The notes: generated by a model not told the origin, from the sequence alone. A stretch of 64,000 nt of DNA from CAVTSA01 sp963790575 (GCA_963790575.1 CAWBPD010000032.1:128481-192480), one strand, 5' to 3'; shown: positions 8,005 through 17,054, counted from the first letter of the stretch. A program made the numbers and translations.

Positions 8005-8856
8005 ATGCCACAAGTCACGCTGAAGCAGCTGCTCGAGGCGGGCGTCCACTTCGGACACCAGACGAGCCGCTGGAATCCCCGGATGCGCCCCTATATCTTC
8101 ACCGCGCGCAACGGGATCCACATCATCGACCTGCAGAAGACCGTGCGCCTGCTCGACGACGCTCTGGGCTTCGTGAAGGAGGTCGCCGCCACCGGACGGC
8201 CGGTGCTGTTCGTCGGGACCAAGAAGCAGGCTCAGGAGACGATTCAGACCGAAGCCGCCCGCTCCGGGATGTTCTTCGTCAACCGCCGCTGGATGGGCGG
8301 CATGCTGACCAACTTCGCGACCGTCAAGAAGCGGATCGAGCGCTTGCAGGAGCTGCGCAAGCTCCGCGACTCCGGGTACTTCGAGCAGCTTCCCAAGAAG
8401 GAAACGAAGAAGCTCCAGGACGAGCTCGACCGCCTCATGTACCACTTCGACGGCATCGCCGACATGCGCCGGCTGCCGGGGGCGGTCTACGTCGTCGACC
8501 CCCGCAAGGAGCACATCGCGGTCACCGAGGCCAACCGCCTCAAGATCCCGGTGGTCGCGATCACCGACACCAACTGCGACCCGGACCAGATCCAGCACGT
8601 GATCCCGGGGAACGACGACGCGATCCGTGCCGTCAAGCTGCTCACGACCAAGATCGCCGATGCCTGCCTGGAAGGCCGGCAGGCGGCCGTGGAGCGCGGC
8701 GAGCAGCTGCCGCAACTGGAAGAGCGCGAGTTCCTGGAGACACCTCGGTACGACCTGATGGAGGAGTACATGGACGACGAGGAGGATTACCTCCCCGGCG
8801 TCACCGAGGAGGACTTCCTGGGCCGCGACGCCAACGACGAGGGCGGCCTCCGCTAG
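8005..8856 (+). CDS. rpsB: 30S ribosomal protein S2
   Basis: Structural protein of the small subunit that docks S1 and the mRNA. The 283-aa protein shows the family signatures LLEAGVHFGHQTSRWNPRM, YIFTARNGIHIIDLQKT, FVGTKKQAQ, NRRWMGGMLTNF and PGAVYVVDPRKEHIAVTEA. The C-terminal 40 residues are acidic (EEYMDDEEDYLPGVTEEDF) and extend the usual length slightly. The start is fixed by a ribosome-binding site (AGGAG) just before ATG. It is the first gene of the rpsB-tsf-pyrH-frr cluster. Confidence 0.97.
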   Translation: MPQVTLKQLLEAGVHFGHQTSRWNPRMRPYIFTARNGIHIIDLQKTVRLLDDALGFVKEVAATGRPVLFVGTKKQAQETIQTEAARSGMFFVNRRWMGGMLTNFATVKKRIERLQELRKLRDSGYFEQLPKKETKKLQDELDRLMYHFDGIADMRRLPGAVYVVDPRKEHIAVTEANRLKIPVVAITDTNCDPDQIQHVIPGNDDAIRAVKLLTTKIADACLEGRQAAVERGEQLPQLEEREFLETPRYDLMEEYMDDEEDYLPGVTEEDFLGRDANDEGGLR

Positions 8857-8923
8857 GCGGCGGCCGCGACCCGGCGCTGAAGGGAGTGCCGGGCATCCAC
8901 CTGATACCGAGGAGACGGCAGAG

Positions 8924-9538
8924 ATGGCAGAGATCACGGCTGCCCTGGTGAAGCAGCTGCGCGACCGCACCAACGCCGGCATGCTGGATTGCCGCCAGGC
9001 GCTCCAGGACGCCGGCGGCGATCTCGACAAGGCGGCGGTGCTGCTGCGCGAGCGAGGGATCGCCAAGGCCGACAAGCGCGCCGGTCGGGAGACCTCCAAC
9101 GGGCTGGTCGAGGCCTACCTCCACCGCACCAGCGACGACTTCCCACCACAGATCGGGGTGCTGGTCGAAGTCGACTGCGAGACCGACTTCGTGGCCAAGG
9201 GCGACCAAATGAAGACGCTGGCGCGCGAGCTGGCGATGCACATCGCGGCGTCCAGCCCCCGCTGGGTCCAAAAGGACGACGTCCCGGCCGAGGTGGTCGA
9301 GCAGGAGCGCCAGCTCTACCGGCGCAAGGCGGAGCAGGACGGGCGCCCGCAGGCGGCCTGGGACCGGATCGTGGAGGGCCAGGAGCGGAAGTTCTACGAG
9401 GACAACGTGCTGCTGGAGCAGTTCTGGGTCCGCGAGCCCAAGACGCGCATCCGGGATCTGATCGCCGAGACCGTGGCCACGGTGCAGGAGAACGTGACCG
9501 TTCGCCGGTTCTCCCGGTTTAGCATCAAGGAAGGGTGA
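8924..9538 (+). CDS. tsf: Elongation factor Ts
   Basis: Nucleotide exchange factor for EF-Tu. The 204-aa protein is of the short Thermus-like length. The N-terminal UBA-like domain (AALVKQLRDRTNAGMLDCRQAL) contacts EF-Tu, and ETDFVAKGDQMK carries the TDFV motif that displaces the Mg ion. The C-terminal module VREPKTRIRDLIAETVATVQENVTV is present. It lies 67 bp after rpsB, and its stop overlaps the next possible start (GTGA), suggesting coupled translation. Confidence 0.96.
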   Translation: MAEITAALVKQLRDRTNAGMLDCRQALQDAGGDLDKAAVLLRERGIAKADKRAGRETSNGLVEAYLHRTSDDFPPQIGVLVEVDCETDFVAKGDQMKTLARELAMHIAASSPRWVQKDDVPAEVVEQERQLYRRKAEQDGRPQAAWDRIVEGQERKFYEDNVLLEQFWVREPKTRIRDLIAETVATVQENVTVRRFSRFSIKEG

Positions 9539-10320
9539 CTACCCCGGGGGCCCCAGGTGAGCGGGTCCGCTCATCGCCGCTGCCAGCCATGACCCCAGAG
9601 CCGAAGTACCGCCGCATCCTGCTCAAGCTGAGCGGCGAGGCTCTAGGAGGGACCCGGGCCTATGGTCTCGACCTCACGGTCGTGCAGCGGATCGCCCGCC
9701 AGGTCAACGACGTGCACGCGATGGGCGTGTCGGTGGCTCTGCTGGTCGGCGGCGGCAACATCTTCCGCGGCGTCGAGGGCTCGGCGATCGGGTTCGATCG
9801 CTCCACCGGCGACTACATGGGCATGCTCGCGACCGCGATCAACGCGCTCGCCCTACAGGAAGGGATCGAGCAGATCGGACTGCAGGCGCGCACCATGTCG
9901 GCGATCGAGATGCCGAAGGTGGCCGAGCCTTTCATCCGCCGCCGCGCCATGCGGCACCTGGAGAAGGGCCGTATCGTCATCCTCGCCGGCGGCACCGGCA
10001 ACCCGTTCATGTCGACCGACACCGCGGCAGCGCTGCGGGCGGCGGAGCTGGAGTGCGAGGTGCTGATGAAGGCGACGCGGGTGGACGGCGTCTACACCGC
10101 GGATCCCGAGCGCCACCCGGACGCGGAGAAGATCCGCCATCTCGAGTACCTGGAGGTGCTCACACGCGGGCTCGGCGTGATGGACTCGACCGCGGTCACG
10201 CTGTGCAGCGAGAATCAGATCCCGATCGTCGTCTTCGATCTCCTGAAGGAGGGGAACATGGTGAGGGTCGTCGGTGGAGAAGCGATCGGAACCTTGATCG
10301 GGGAGGCGGCGACACGATGA
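9535..10320 (+). CDS. pyrH: UMP kinase
   Basis: Converts UMP to UDP in pyrimidine synthesis. The amino acid kinase fold is evident: YRRILLKLSGEALGG, VALLVGGGNIFRG, YMGMLATAINALALQ, ILAGGTGNPFMSTDTAAALRA and ATRVDGVYTADP. GTG 9535 overlaps the tsf stop by 4 bp; ATG 9589 gives a 243-aa protein closer to the usual length and starts right before the conserved core, so the first 18 residues are doubtful. The stop overlaps the frr start (ATGA). Confidence 0.95.
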   Translation: MTTPGAPGERVRSSPLPAMTPEPKYRRILLKLSGEALGGTRAYGLDLTVVQRIARQVNDVHAMGVSVALLVGGGNIFRGVEGSAIGFDRSTGDYMGMLATAINALALQEGIEQIGLQARTMSAIEMPKVAEPFIRRRAMRHLEKGRIVILAGGTGNPFMSTDTAAALRAAELECEVLMKATRVDGVYTADPERHPDAEKIRHLEYLEVLTRGLGVMDSTAVTLCSENQIPIVVFDLLKEGNMVRVVGGEAIGTLIGEAATR

Positions 10321-10886
10321 GCGAGATCACGCAGTCCTCGGTCCTCGCGGAGGCCCAGGCGAAGATGAAGAAGGCGCTCGACCACCTCGAGCACGAATTG
10401 AGCACGATCCGGACCGGGCGGGCCAACCCGGCGCTCATCGAGCACCTGCCCATCAACTACTACGGCACGCCGACCCCGCTCAACCAGCTGGCGCAGATCG
10501 GAACCCCGGAGGCTCGGCTCCTGCTCGTGCAGCCATACGACCGCTCCTACGTGGGGACCATCGACAAGGCGATCCGCGAAGCCAGCCTGGGACTCAACCC
10601 GTCCAACGACGGACAGGTGATCCGGGTGCCGATCCCACCGCTGACCGAAGAGCGCCGGCGGGAGTACGTCCGCCTCGCCAAGCAGCGCGCCGAGGAGAGC
10701 CGGGTGGCGATTCGCAACGCGCGCCGGGACGAGATGCACCGGGTGCAGCGTGCGGAGAAGGCGGGCGAGGTCCCGGCGGACGAGAGCCACCGGATCGCGG
10801 ACCAACTTCAGAAGCTGACCGACCAGATGGTCGAGCGCGTCGACGAGCGGGTGCAGCGGAAAGAGGCCGAGGTGATGGAGGTCTAG
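10317..10886 (+). CDS. frr: Ribosome recycling factor
   Basis: Splits post-termination ribosomes with EF-G. The 189-aa protein has the family blocks MKKALDHLEHELSTIRTGRANPALIE, YYGTPTPLNQLAQI, LLLVQPYD, DKAIREASLGLNPSNDGQVIRVPIPPLTEERRREYVRLAKQ and the C-terminal helix. ATG 10317 overlaps the pyrH stop by 4 bp, giving translational coupling. Confidence 0.97.
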   Translation: MSEITQSSVLAEAQAKMKKALDHLEHELSTIRTGRANPALIEHLPINYYGTPTPLNQLAQIGTPEARLLLVQPYDRSYVGTIDKAIREASLGLNPSNDGQVIRVPIPPLTEERRREYVRLAKQRAEESRVAIRNARRDEMHRVQRAEKAGEVPADESHRIADQLQKLTDQMVERVDERVQRKEAEVMEV

Positions 10887-10936
10887 GTGCGAGGTAGCAC
10901 GCGGGTCTGGTCCAGGCCGGGGGGCGCCTGACCGCG

Positions 10937-11647
10937 GTGGCCGACGCCGTCCCGCGGCATGTCGCGATCGTGATGGACGGCAACGGGCGGTGGGCTCGGC
11001 GCCGCAACCGCCCGCACTCCTTCGGGCATCGAGCCGGTGTGCGGGCGATGAAGCGGGTCATGTACGCCTGCGAGGGCCTGGGCATCGAGGTCCTCAGCGT
11101 GTATGCCTTCTCGACCGAGAACTGGTCCCGGCCCACCGCCGAGGTGCGCGCGCTCATGCGCCTCTTCAACGAAGCCATCCAGCGCGAGTTCGACGAGCTC
11201 AACGAGCGCGGCATCCGGATCGTGGTCAGCGGGCGCACCTCGGAGCTCCAGCCGGGGATCCAACAGCGCATCGCCGACGCCGAGCGGCGGACCGTGCGCA
11301 ACCGCAACGGGGTCCTGAACGTCTGCCTCAACTACGGCGGCCGCGCGGAGATCGTGGACGCGACGCGGCAGGTGCTGCGCGAGGGCCTGGACCCTGACCA
11401 CCTGACGGAGGCGGAGCTGGGGCGCCGGCTCTACCACCCTGAGCTCCCCGATCCGGACTTGATCATCCGCACCGCGGGCGAGCAACGACTCTCCAACTTC
11501 CTGCTCTGGCAGGGCGCCTACGCGGAGATCCACGTCACCGACACGCTGTGGCCGGACTTCGACGAGGAGGACCTGGCTCGCGCGATCGCCGACTACGGGA
11601 CCCGGGTGCGCCGGTTCGGCGGCCGGCCGGCGGAGGTCCCCGGGTGA
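10937..11647 (+). CDS. uppS: Isoprenyl (undecaprenyl) diphosphate synthase
   Basis: cis-Prenyltransferase that makes the C55 lipid carrier for cell wall synthesis. The 236-aa protein shows HVAIVMDGNGRWARRR with the catalytic Asp, FGHRAGVRAMKRV, VYAFSTENWSRP, LNYGGRAEI and PDLIIRTAGEQRLSNFLLWQ. The start is a GTG with no strong ribosome-binding site, 50 bp after frr. It is followed by a hairpin and then cdsA, so the two lipid genes are likely co-transcribed. Confidence 0.95.
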   Translation: MADAVPRHVAIVMDGNGRWARRRNRPHSFGHRAGVRAMKRVMYACEGLGIEVLSVYAFSTENWSRPTAEVRALMRLFNEAIQREFDELNERGIRIVVSGRTSELQPGIQQRIADAERRTVRNRNGVLNVCLNYGGRAEIVDATRQVLREGLDPDHLTEAELGRRLYHPELPDPDLIIRTAGEQRLSNFLLWQGAYAEIHVTDTLWPDFDEEDLARAIADYGTRVRRFGGRPAEVPG

Positions 11648-11666
11648 CCCACCGCTGGGGGAACCA

Positions 11667-11700
11667 CCCCACGAAACTCCGCAAGCTCCGTTTCGCGGGG
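11667..11700. repeat. Hairpin between uppS and cdsA
   Basis: CCCCACGAAAC (11667-11677) pairs with GTTTCGCGGGG (11690-11700), one mismatch, 12-nt loop. The words resemble the family-B half-sites but this hairpin is shorter and lacks the 42-bp geometry. It has no T-run, so attenuation or RNA processing is possible but unproven. Confidence 0.55.
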
Positions 11701-11720
11701 ACCCCGGTGACCCGGGGCCG

Positions 11721-12575
11721 GTGACCGCGGAGGAGGCGCGGCGGGTGAAGGAGGTGGAGTCTCCTCGGTCCAGTCTCTGGGTCCGCATCGCCTCGGCGGC
11801 GGTGCTGATCGCGGCCGCCTTTGGCCTGCTGGCGCTGGGGCGGCCCGGGTTCTACGCGATCGCCGTCCTCGCCGGGGGTTTCGGCCTCTGGGAGTTCCGC
11901 GGCATCACCGCCCGCTTCCGGGCCACGGCGCCGCTCTGGTTGCTCTTCCCGCTCGGCTTCTACTTCATCTTCAGCGGCACCGAGTTGCGCTGGCTGCCCA
12001 TGGAGTGGGTGCTCGCGGCCGCGCTGGTGATCGGGCTCTCCGTCTTCCTCTTCTTGCCCGGCAGGTCAGAGGGCGTGGGCCGCTGGGCGATGGGGCTTGC
12101 GGGGGCCATTTACATCGGCCTTCCGCTCAACTACTACGTGCTCCTTTACACGCAGCCATCGGGCCTCCGGGGGTTGTTCTGGGTCCTGATCACGCTCGCC
12201 ACGTTGATGCTTGAAGACACCGCGGCGCTGTTCGCCGGACGTCGATTCGGGCGCCGGCCATTCTTCCCCCGGATCAGTCCCAGGAAGACCTGGGAGGGCG
12301 CCATCGTCGGGTTCCTGATCGGTGTCGCGGTCATGCTCTTGGGCACGTTCTTCGCGCTCCACGTGCCCTGGTGGCACGGCCTTGTGCTCGGGGTCCTGGC
12401 CGGCATCCTGGGGGTGGCGGGGGACCTGGTCGAGTCGCAGCTGAAGCGCCTGGCCGCGGTCAAGGACTCCTCGCACCTGATCCCGGGGCATGGCGGGATG
12501 CTGGACCGGATGGATTCGCTGCTCTTCGCGCCCATCGCGATCTATCTCTATGCGACCGCGTTCCACCTACTGTGA
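11721..12575 (+). CDS. cdsA: Phosphatidate cytidylyltransferase
   Basis: Makes CDP-diacylglycerol from phosphatidate and CTP in the membrane. The 284-aa protein is mostly hydrophobic with about seven or eight membrane segments. The C-terminal signature is complete: SQLKRLAAVKDSSHLIPGHG followed by GMLDRMDSLL, the S-x-x-KR-x4-KD...HGG-x-DR-x-D pattern. GTG 11721 is the chosen start. The order uppS-cdsA-dxr-rseP-ispG is the classic one. Confidence 0.95.
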   Translation: MTAEEARRVKEVESPRSSLWVRIASAAVLIAAAFGLLALGRPGFYAIAVLAGGFGLWEFRGITARFRATAPLWLLFPLGFYFIFSGTELRWLPMEWVLAAALVIGLSVFLFLPGRSEGVGRWAMGLAGAIYIGLPLNYYVLLYTQPSGLRGLFWVLITLATLMLEDTAALFAGRRFGRRPFFPRISPRKTWEGAIVGFLIGVAVMLLGTFFALHVPWWHGLVLGVLAGILGVAGDLVESQLKRLAAVKDSSHLIPGHGGMLDRMDSLLFAPIAIYLYATAFHLL

Positions 12576-12597
12576 CCTACCGACGACGACGCCAATC

Positions 12598-12661
12598 CCC
12601 CGTTTCGCACGGAACGGACGCTATCGGGCGCCGCATAAGCTCCCTTCCGTGCGAAACGGGA
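12598..12661. repeat. Paired-palindrome element E4
   Basis: A perfect 16-bp inverted repeat: CCCGTTTCGCACGGAA (12599-12614) and TTCCGTGCGAAACGGG (12645-12660), with a 30-nt spacer. The TTTC...GAAA span is 54 bp and the half-site centres are 42 bp apart. Each half-site is itself roughly palindromic. It lies between cdsA and dxr on the same strand, 14 bp before the dxr ATG. Confidence 0.8.
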
Positions 12662-12674
12662 GGTGTGGTGCGGC

Positions 12675-13775
12675 ATGAGTGAGCGTCTGCGGGTGGCGGT
12701 GCTGGGCGCGACGGGGTCGATCGGCACGCAGACGCTGGACGTGCTCGACCGCTTCCGGGACCGGTTCACGGTGGAGGCCCTGGTCTGCGGGCGTCGCGAG
12801 CCTGACCGCGAGGCACCAGTGGTGCTGCGCAGCGGTGACCCGGACTTCGCCGACCGCCTGCGCGAGCTGGTGGTCTCGCCCCAGGTGGACCTGGTGGTGA
12901 TGGCGATCCCGGGCGCCGCCGCCCTGCACCCGACGCTGGACGCGCTGCGCGCCGGCAAGCGGGTGGCCCTGGCCAGCAAAGAGGTCCTGGTTATGGCCGG
13001 TGACCTGGTGATGGCGGCGGCGGGACCGCTCGGCGACCGCCTGCGCCCGGTCGACTCCGAGCACTCGGCGATCTGGCAGTGCCTGTGGGGGGAGGCGCCC
13101 GACGCGGTCACCCGCATCACCGTCACCGCCTCCGGAGGACCCCTCTGGGCCCACCCCGAGTGGGATCCCGACACGCTCACCATAGAGCAGGCGCTGGCGC
13201 ACCCCAGATGGTCGATGGGGCCCAAGGTCACGATCGATTCGGCGACCTTGATGAACAAAGCGCTGGAGGTGCTGGAGGCTCACCACCTGTTCCGGATGCC
13301 GATGGAGCGGGTGCAGGTCCTGATCAACCCACAGTCGGTCGTGCACTCGATCGTGGAGTTCCGCGACGGGACCGCCAAGGCGCAGATCGGCCGGCCTGAC
13401 ATGCGGACGCCGATCGCGCTCGCCCTCAGCTATCCCGAGCGCCTGCCCGGGGTCATCACGCCCACCGACTTCGCCTCCGCTGGTCCGCTCGAGCTGTATC
13501 CCCTGGACGGCCGCCGTTTCCCCGCCGTGGAGTTGGTCCGGGAGGCGGCCGGTCACGGCACGCCCTACCCGGCGGTGCTCAACGCCGCCAACGAGGAGGC
13601 GGTGGCGGCTTTCCTGGCCGGGCGCCTGCCCTTCCGCGAGATCGTGCCACTGGGACGGGCCGCGCTCGACGCGTACCCCGGTGGGAGCGCAGGCTCACTC
13701 GACGAGATCCTGGCCGCGGACGCCTGGGCGCGAGGGGTGGCCCGCGCTCAAATCCTGCGAACGTCGGTAGGCTGA
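12675..13775 (+). CDS. dxr: 1-deoxy-D-xylulose 5-phosphate reductoisomerase, compact form
   Basis: Second step of the MEP isoprenoid pathway, NADPH-dependent. Motifs: VAVLGATGSIGTQTLDVL for NADPH, RVALASKEVLVMAG, VDSEHSAIWQCL with metal ligands, ASGGPLWAHPEWDPDTLTIE, SMGPKVTIDSATLMNKALEV and NAANEEAVAAFLAG. At 366 aa from ATG 12675 it is about 20-30 residues shorter than most family members. The shortening is in the first domain, between GRREPDREAPVV and SPQVDLVVMAIPG, where the usual 'leaQa..f.P..v.v' strand-helix pair is reduced. All catalytic blocks remain, so it should be active. Confidence 0.95.
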   Translation: MSERLRVAVLGATGSIGTQTLDVLDRFRDRFTVEALVCGRREPDREAPVVLRSGDPDFADRLRELVVSPQVDLVVMAIPGAAALHPTLDALRAGKRVALASKEVLVMAGDLVMAAAGPLGDRLRPVDSEHSAIWQCLWGEAPDAVTRITVTASGGPLWAHPEWDPDTLTIEQALAHPRWSMGPKVTIDSATLMNKALEVLEAHHLFRMPMERVQVLINPQSVVHSIVEFRDGTAKAQIGRPDMRTPIALALSYPERLPGVITPTDFASAGPLELYPLDGRRFPAVELVREAAGHGTPYPAVLNAANEEAVAAFLAGRLPFREIVPLGRAALDAYPGGSAGSLDEILAADAWARGVARAQILRTSVG

Positions 13776-13782
13776 GCCCCGC

Positions 13783-14865
13783 ATGGACGCTCTGATACCG
13801 CTTCTCGGCCATGTCCTGCTCGGCATCGTCGCGATCGGCGGCATGTTCCTGATCCTGATCGCACCCCATGAGTTCGGTCACATGGCGGTCGCGCAGTTGA
13901 CCAAGATCCGCGTCTACGAGTTCTCGGTCGGCTTCGGACCCAAGCTGCTGCAGACCAAGCGCGGCGGCACCGAGTACACGTTGCGTCTGCTCCCGATCGG
14001 GGGCTACGTCCGGATGGCAGGCCAGGAGCCAGGCGACTATCAGGCACCTGGAGCCTTCGGCAGCCGTCCCGCCTGGGCACGCCTGTCCACGCTGCTGGCG
14101 GGACCGGCGGCGAACGTGCTGGTGGCGATGATCGTGGTCACGTGCATCGGGTTCACGCAGCTGAACTCGGACCCCGGGCTGGTGGCCAGCGTGACGGCCG
14201 GATCGCCGGCGGCCCAAGCCGGCCTGCATCCCGGCGACTCGATCCGGACCGTCAACGGCCATCCGGTCCAGAGCGGCGACGCGATCCGCCGCGAGGAGCA
14301 AAAAGACCCGTCCCGGCCGCTCACGCTGCAGGTGGTGCGGCCGGACGGCACCGCTTTCCAGACCACCGTGCGCCCGCAGTACAACAAGACCGACAAGGCC
14401 TACCTGATCGGGATCACCGAAGAAGGCGTGGTCACCCCGCTGGACGCCATCCGCAGTGGAGCCCAGTTCCCGTGGACCGCCACCCAGGCGATCGCGACCA
14501 GCATCGCGATGGTGGTCTCAGGGAGCGTGCCGGGCGGGCTGCTGGGTCCCAACGGCGTCACCGGGCCGGTGGGGGTGGGGGACGTCGCGTACCAGGCTGC
14601 CGCCGCCGGCTTCGCGGTCTGGTTGACCCTGGCGGCGCTGCTCAGCATGTCGGTGGCGCTCTTCAATCTGCTGCCGGTGCCCGCGCTCGATGGGGGCCGC
14701 ATCCTGGTCGTCCTGCTGGAGAAGATCCGAGGCCAGGCCTTCGACCCGGCGCGGGAGGCGGCGGTGCAGCGGGCCGGGTTCATCGCGGTGCTGGCACTGG
14801 TGCTGCTGGTGGCGCTCTTCGATGTCCAGAGAATCGCGTCCGGCTCATTCCCGCAGCTTCGGTGA
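13783..14865 (+). CDS. rseP: Site-2 protease family zinc metalloprotease (RseP/RasP-like)
   Basis: Intramembrane M50 protease that cleaves transmembrane anti-sigma factors or signal-peptide remnants. The 360-aa protein has the zinc site HEFGH in the first membrane helix (about residues 28-32), GGYVRMAGQEPGD, a PDZ domain (GSPAAQAGLHPGDSIRTVNG, about 145-210), and the third ligand region LFNLLPVPALDGGRI in a late helix. It starts 8 bp after dxr. A TAGGCT hexamer overlapping the dxr stop could be an internal -10 box 9 nt before ATG. Confidence 0.94.
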   Translation: MDALIPLLGHVLLGIVAIGGMFLILIAPHEFGHMAVAQLTKIRVYEFSVGFGPKLLQTKRGGTEYTLRLLPIGGYVRMAGQEPGDYQAPGAFGSRPAWARLSTLLAGPAANVLVAMIVVTCIGFTQLNSDPGLVASVTAGSPAAQAGLHPGDSIRTVNGHPVQSGDAIRREEQKDPSRPLTLQVVRPDGTAFQTTVRPQYNKTDKAYLIGITEEGVVTPLDAIRSGAQFPWTATQAIATSIAMVVSGSVPGGLLGPNGVTGPVGVGDVAYQAAAAGFAVWLTLAALLSMSVALFNLLPVPALDGGRILVVLLEKIRGQAFDPAREAAVQRAGFIAVLALVLLVALFDVQRIASGSFPQLR

Positions 14866-14921
14866 AGGGAATCCGGAGAATTCCGAGCCGAGTCGGTTCG
14901 AGCGGTAGTTTGAGGTAGCTC

Positions 14922-16061
14922 ATGCAGGAGACCCTTCAACCCGCCCGGCGGCGGTCGATCCCGGTGCGGGTCGGCGACGTCGTCATCGGCGGTGCGGCGC
15001 CCATCGCCGTGCAGACCATGACCAAGACCGACACCCGCGACGTGAGGGCGACGGTGGAGCAGATCCACGCGCTGAAGGACGCCGGCTGCGAGATCGTGCG
15101 TCCCGCGGTGCCGGACCATCAGGCGGCCGAGGCGCTGGTCGAGATCGTCAAGCAGTCGCCGCTGCCGATCATCGCTGACATCCACTACAACCACGAGCTG
15201 GCGCTGCTGGCGATCAAGGCCGGCGTCGATGGCCTCCGCCTCAACCCCGGGAACATCCCCGACCGCGACAAGGTCGTGCGCGTGGTCGAGGCTGCGAAAG
15301 AGCGCGGGATCCCGTTCCGGATCGGCGTCAACGCGGGCTCGCTGCCGGAAGAGGTGCACAAGTCGCTGCGCGAGGAGCACGCCATCAACCGCGACGACCG
15401 GATGGCGACGGCGCGGCGCATGGCCGACGTGGCCATCGGGCACTGCAAGATCCTGGAGGACCTCGACTACGGCCCAGGTCACATCAAGGTCTCGTTGAAG
15501 GCGACCGACGTCTGGACCAATGTGATGGCGAACCGACTCTTCGCGCAGGAGCGGCCCTACCCGATTCACCTCGGCGTCACCGAGTCGGGCCCCGTTCAGG
15601 CGGGTTCCATCCGCTCCGCGGTCGGGCTCGGGATCCTGCTCGCTGAGGGCATCGGCGACACCATCCGGGTGTCGCTGGCCACCTCGGATCCGACTGAGGA
15701 GATCCGGGTCGGCTATGAGGTGCTGAAGGCGCTCAACTTCCGCAACGAGGGCACCACGCTCGTCGCCTGCCCCACCTGCGGCCGGCTGGAGTACGACATG
15801 GTGCCCGCGGTCAAGGTGGTGGAGGAGTACATCGCCAAGATCAAGGCCCCGATCACAGTCGCGGTGATGGGCTGCGTGGTCAACGGACCGGCCGAGGCGC
15901 GGCATGCCGACATCGGGGTCACCGGTGGGCGTGGCAAGGGTGTCATCTTCAAGAAGGGGAAGCTGTTCCGGACCGTCCCGCAGGCGGAGCTGTTGCCGGT
16001 GCTGCTTCACGAGATCGACGTCCTGGCCGAGGAGCGCGGCGCGGCGCCGGCGCCCGCCTGA
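14922..16061 (+). CDS. ispG: 4-hydroxy-3-methylbut-2-enyl-diphosphate synthase
   Basis: Iron-sulfur enzyme of the MEP pathway. The 379-aa protein shows VRVGDVVIGGAAPIAVQTMT, DIHYNHELAL, LRLNPGNI, RIGVNAGSLP, SLKATDV and the 4Fe-4S ligands ACPTCGR and VMGCVVNGPAEA followed by DIGVTGGRG. A GAGGT ribosome-binding site precedes ATG 14922. With dxr and uppS it forms the isoprenoid part of the block. Confidence 0.96.
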   Translation: MQETLQPARRRSIPVRVGDVVIGGAAPIAVQTMTKTDTRDVRATVEQIHALKDAGCEIVRPAVPDHQAAEALVEIVKQSPLPIIADIHYNHELALLAIKAGVDGLRLNPGNIPDRDKVVRVVEAAKERGIPFRIGVNAGSLPEEVHKSLREEHAINRDDRMATARRMADVAIGHCKILEDLDYGPGHIKVSLKATDVWTNVMANRLFAQERPYPIHLGVTESGPVQAGSIRSAVGLGILLAEGIGDTIRVSLATSDPTEEIRVGYEVLKALNFRNEGTTLVACPTCGRLEYDMVPAVKVVEEYIAKIKAPITVAVMGCVVNGPAEARHADIGVTGGRGKGVIFKKGKLFRTVPQAELLPVLLHEIDVLAEERGAAPAPA

Positions 16062-16075
16062 GGCAGGCGCGCACG

Positions 16076-16903
16076 ATGGGTCTGCCGTTCTCTCAGGTCG
16101 ACGTCTTCTCGCCCGCACCCGGGCTCGGCAACGCGCTGGCGGTGGTCGACGGCGCCGAGGGATTGAGTGAGGAGCAGCTCTTCGCGTTCGCGCGCTGGAC
16201 CAACCTCAGCGAGACCACCTACCTCCTGCCCCCGATCGATCCCGCCGCCGACTATCGGGTCCGCATCCTGACCCCCGCTGGAGAACTTCCCTTCGCGGGT
16301 CATCCCACGCTGGGAACCTGCTTCGTCTGGCTGGCTCGCGGGGGCCGTTCAAAGGCCGACGAGGTGGTGCAGGAATGCGGCATCGGGCTGGTCCGGATCC
16401 GCCGCGACGGGCGCCGCCTCGCGTTCGCAGCACCCCCACTTCGCCGCGCCGGCGAGGTCGACTCGACGACGCTGTCGCAGGTGGCGCTGGGTCTGCGCCT
16501 GGATCCTTCCGCGATCCTGGCGGCCGCGCACGTCGAGAACGGTCCGCCCTGGATCGCGGTGCGCCTGGGGTCGCGCGAGGAGGTGCTGGCCGTGAATCCC
16601 GACTACGCCGCGATCGGTGACCTCGACATCGGGGTCTTCGGGCCCTGGACCGAGGGCGGGGAAGCGCAGTTGGAGGTGCGGGCGTTCGCCGGGAGCAATC
16701 AGGCCGAAGACCCCGTGACCGGGAGCTTCAACGCCGGCCTCGCGGTGTGGTTGATCGGGGCCGGTCTGGCGCCTCCGCACTACGTGGCCAGTCAGGGCAC
16801 CGCGCTGCACCGGCGGGGCCGGGTCTACATCGACCAGGAAGGGGACACGATCTGGGTCGGCGGCGAGGTGCGGAGCCTGATCGAGGGCGAGCTCACCCTC
16901 TGA
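16076..16903 (+). CDS. PhzF family isomerase-like protein
   Basis: The PhzF/diaminopimelate-epimerase fold is shown by the N-terminal QVDVFSPAPGLGNALAVV, the conserved NLSETTYLLPP with the family's general acid/base Glu, LPFAGHPTLGTCFVWL, and the second-lobe FAGSNQAEDPVTGSFNAGLA. It is 275 aa, normal for the family. It follows ispG after 14 bp, so it may be the last gene of that operon. No other phenazine genes are present; most PhzF homologues are of unknown substrate, so no pathway is assigned. Confidence 0.9.
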   Translation: MGLPFSQVDVFSPAPGLGNALAVVDGAEGLSEEQLFAFARWTNLSETTYLLPPIDPAADYRVRILTPAGELPFAGHPTLGTCFVWLARGGRSKADEVVQECGIGLVRIRRDGRRLAFAAPPLRRAGEVDSTTLSQVALGLRLDPSAILAAAHVENGPPWIAVRLGSREEVLAVNPDYAAIGDLDIGVFGPWTEGGEAQLEVRAFAGSNQAEDPVTGSFNAGLAVWLIGAGLAPPHYVASQGTALHRRGRVYIDQEGDTIWVGGEVRSLIEGELTL

Positions 16904-16918
16904 CGCGCGCTCTATCGC

Positions 16919-16982
16919 GGCCGTTTCTGCACACCCCGGGCATACCCCGCGGCCAGTAGCACCGGGGTGTGCAGAAAGCGAC
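16919..16982. repeat. Paired-palindrome element E5
   Basis: A perfect 16-bp inverted repeat TTTCTGCACACCCCGG (16924-16939) / CCGGGGTGTGCAGAAA (16962-16977), 54 bp end to end and centres 42 bp apart. It lies after the stop of the PhzF gene. There is no T-run. Confidence 0.8.
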
Positions 16983-17042
16983 GGCTGGCCAGGAGGAACA
17001 GGGCGCCTCCGCTTTGTCCGGAGCATGTCCGGATCAGACGGT

Positions 17043-17048
17043 TAGGGT
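17043..17048 (+). promoter_or_regulatory. -10 box of the EndoU-like gene
   Basis: TAGGGT ends 6 nt before GTG 17055, with no Shine-Dalgarno sequence: the leaderless layout also seen before gatC, fdhD, pcrA and marR. Confidence 0.45.
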
Positions 17049-17054
17049 TTGAGG

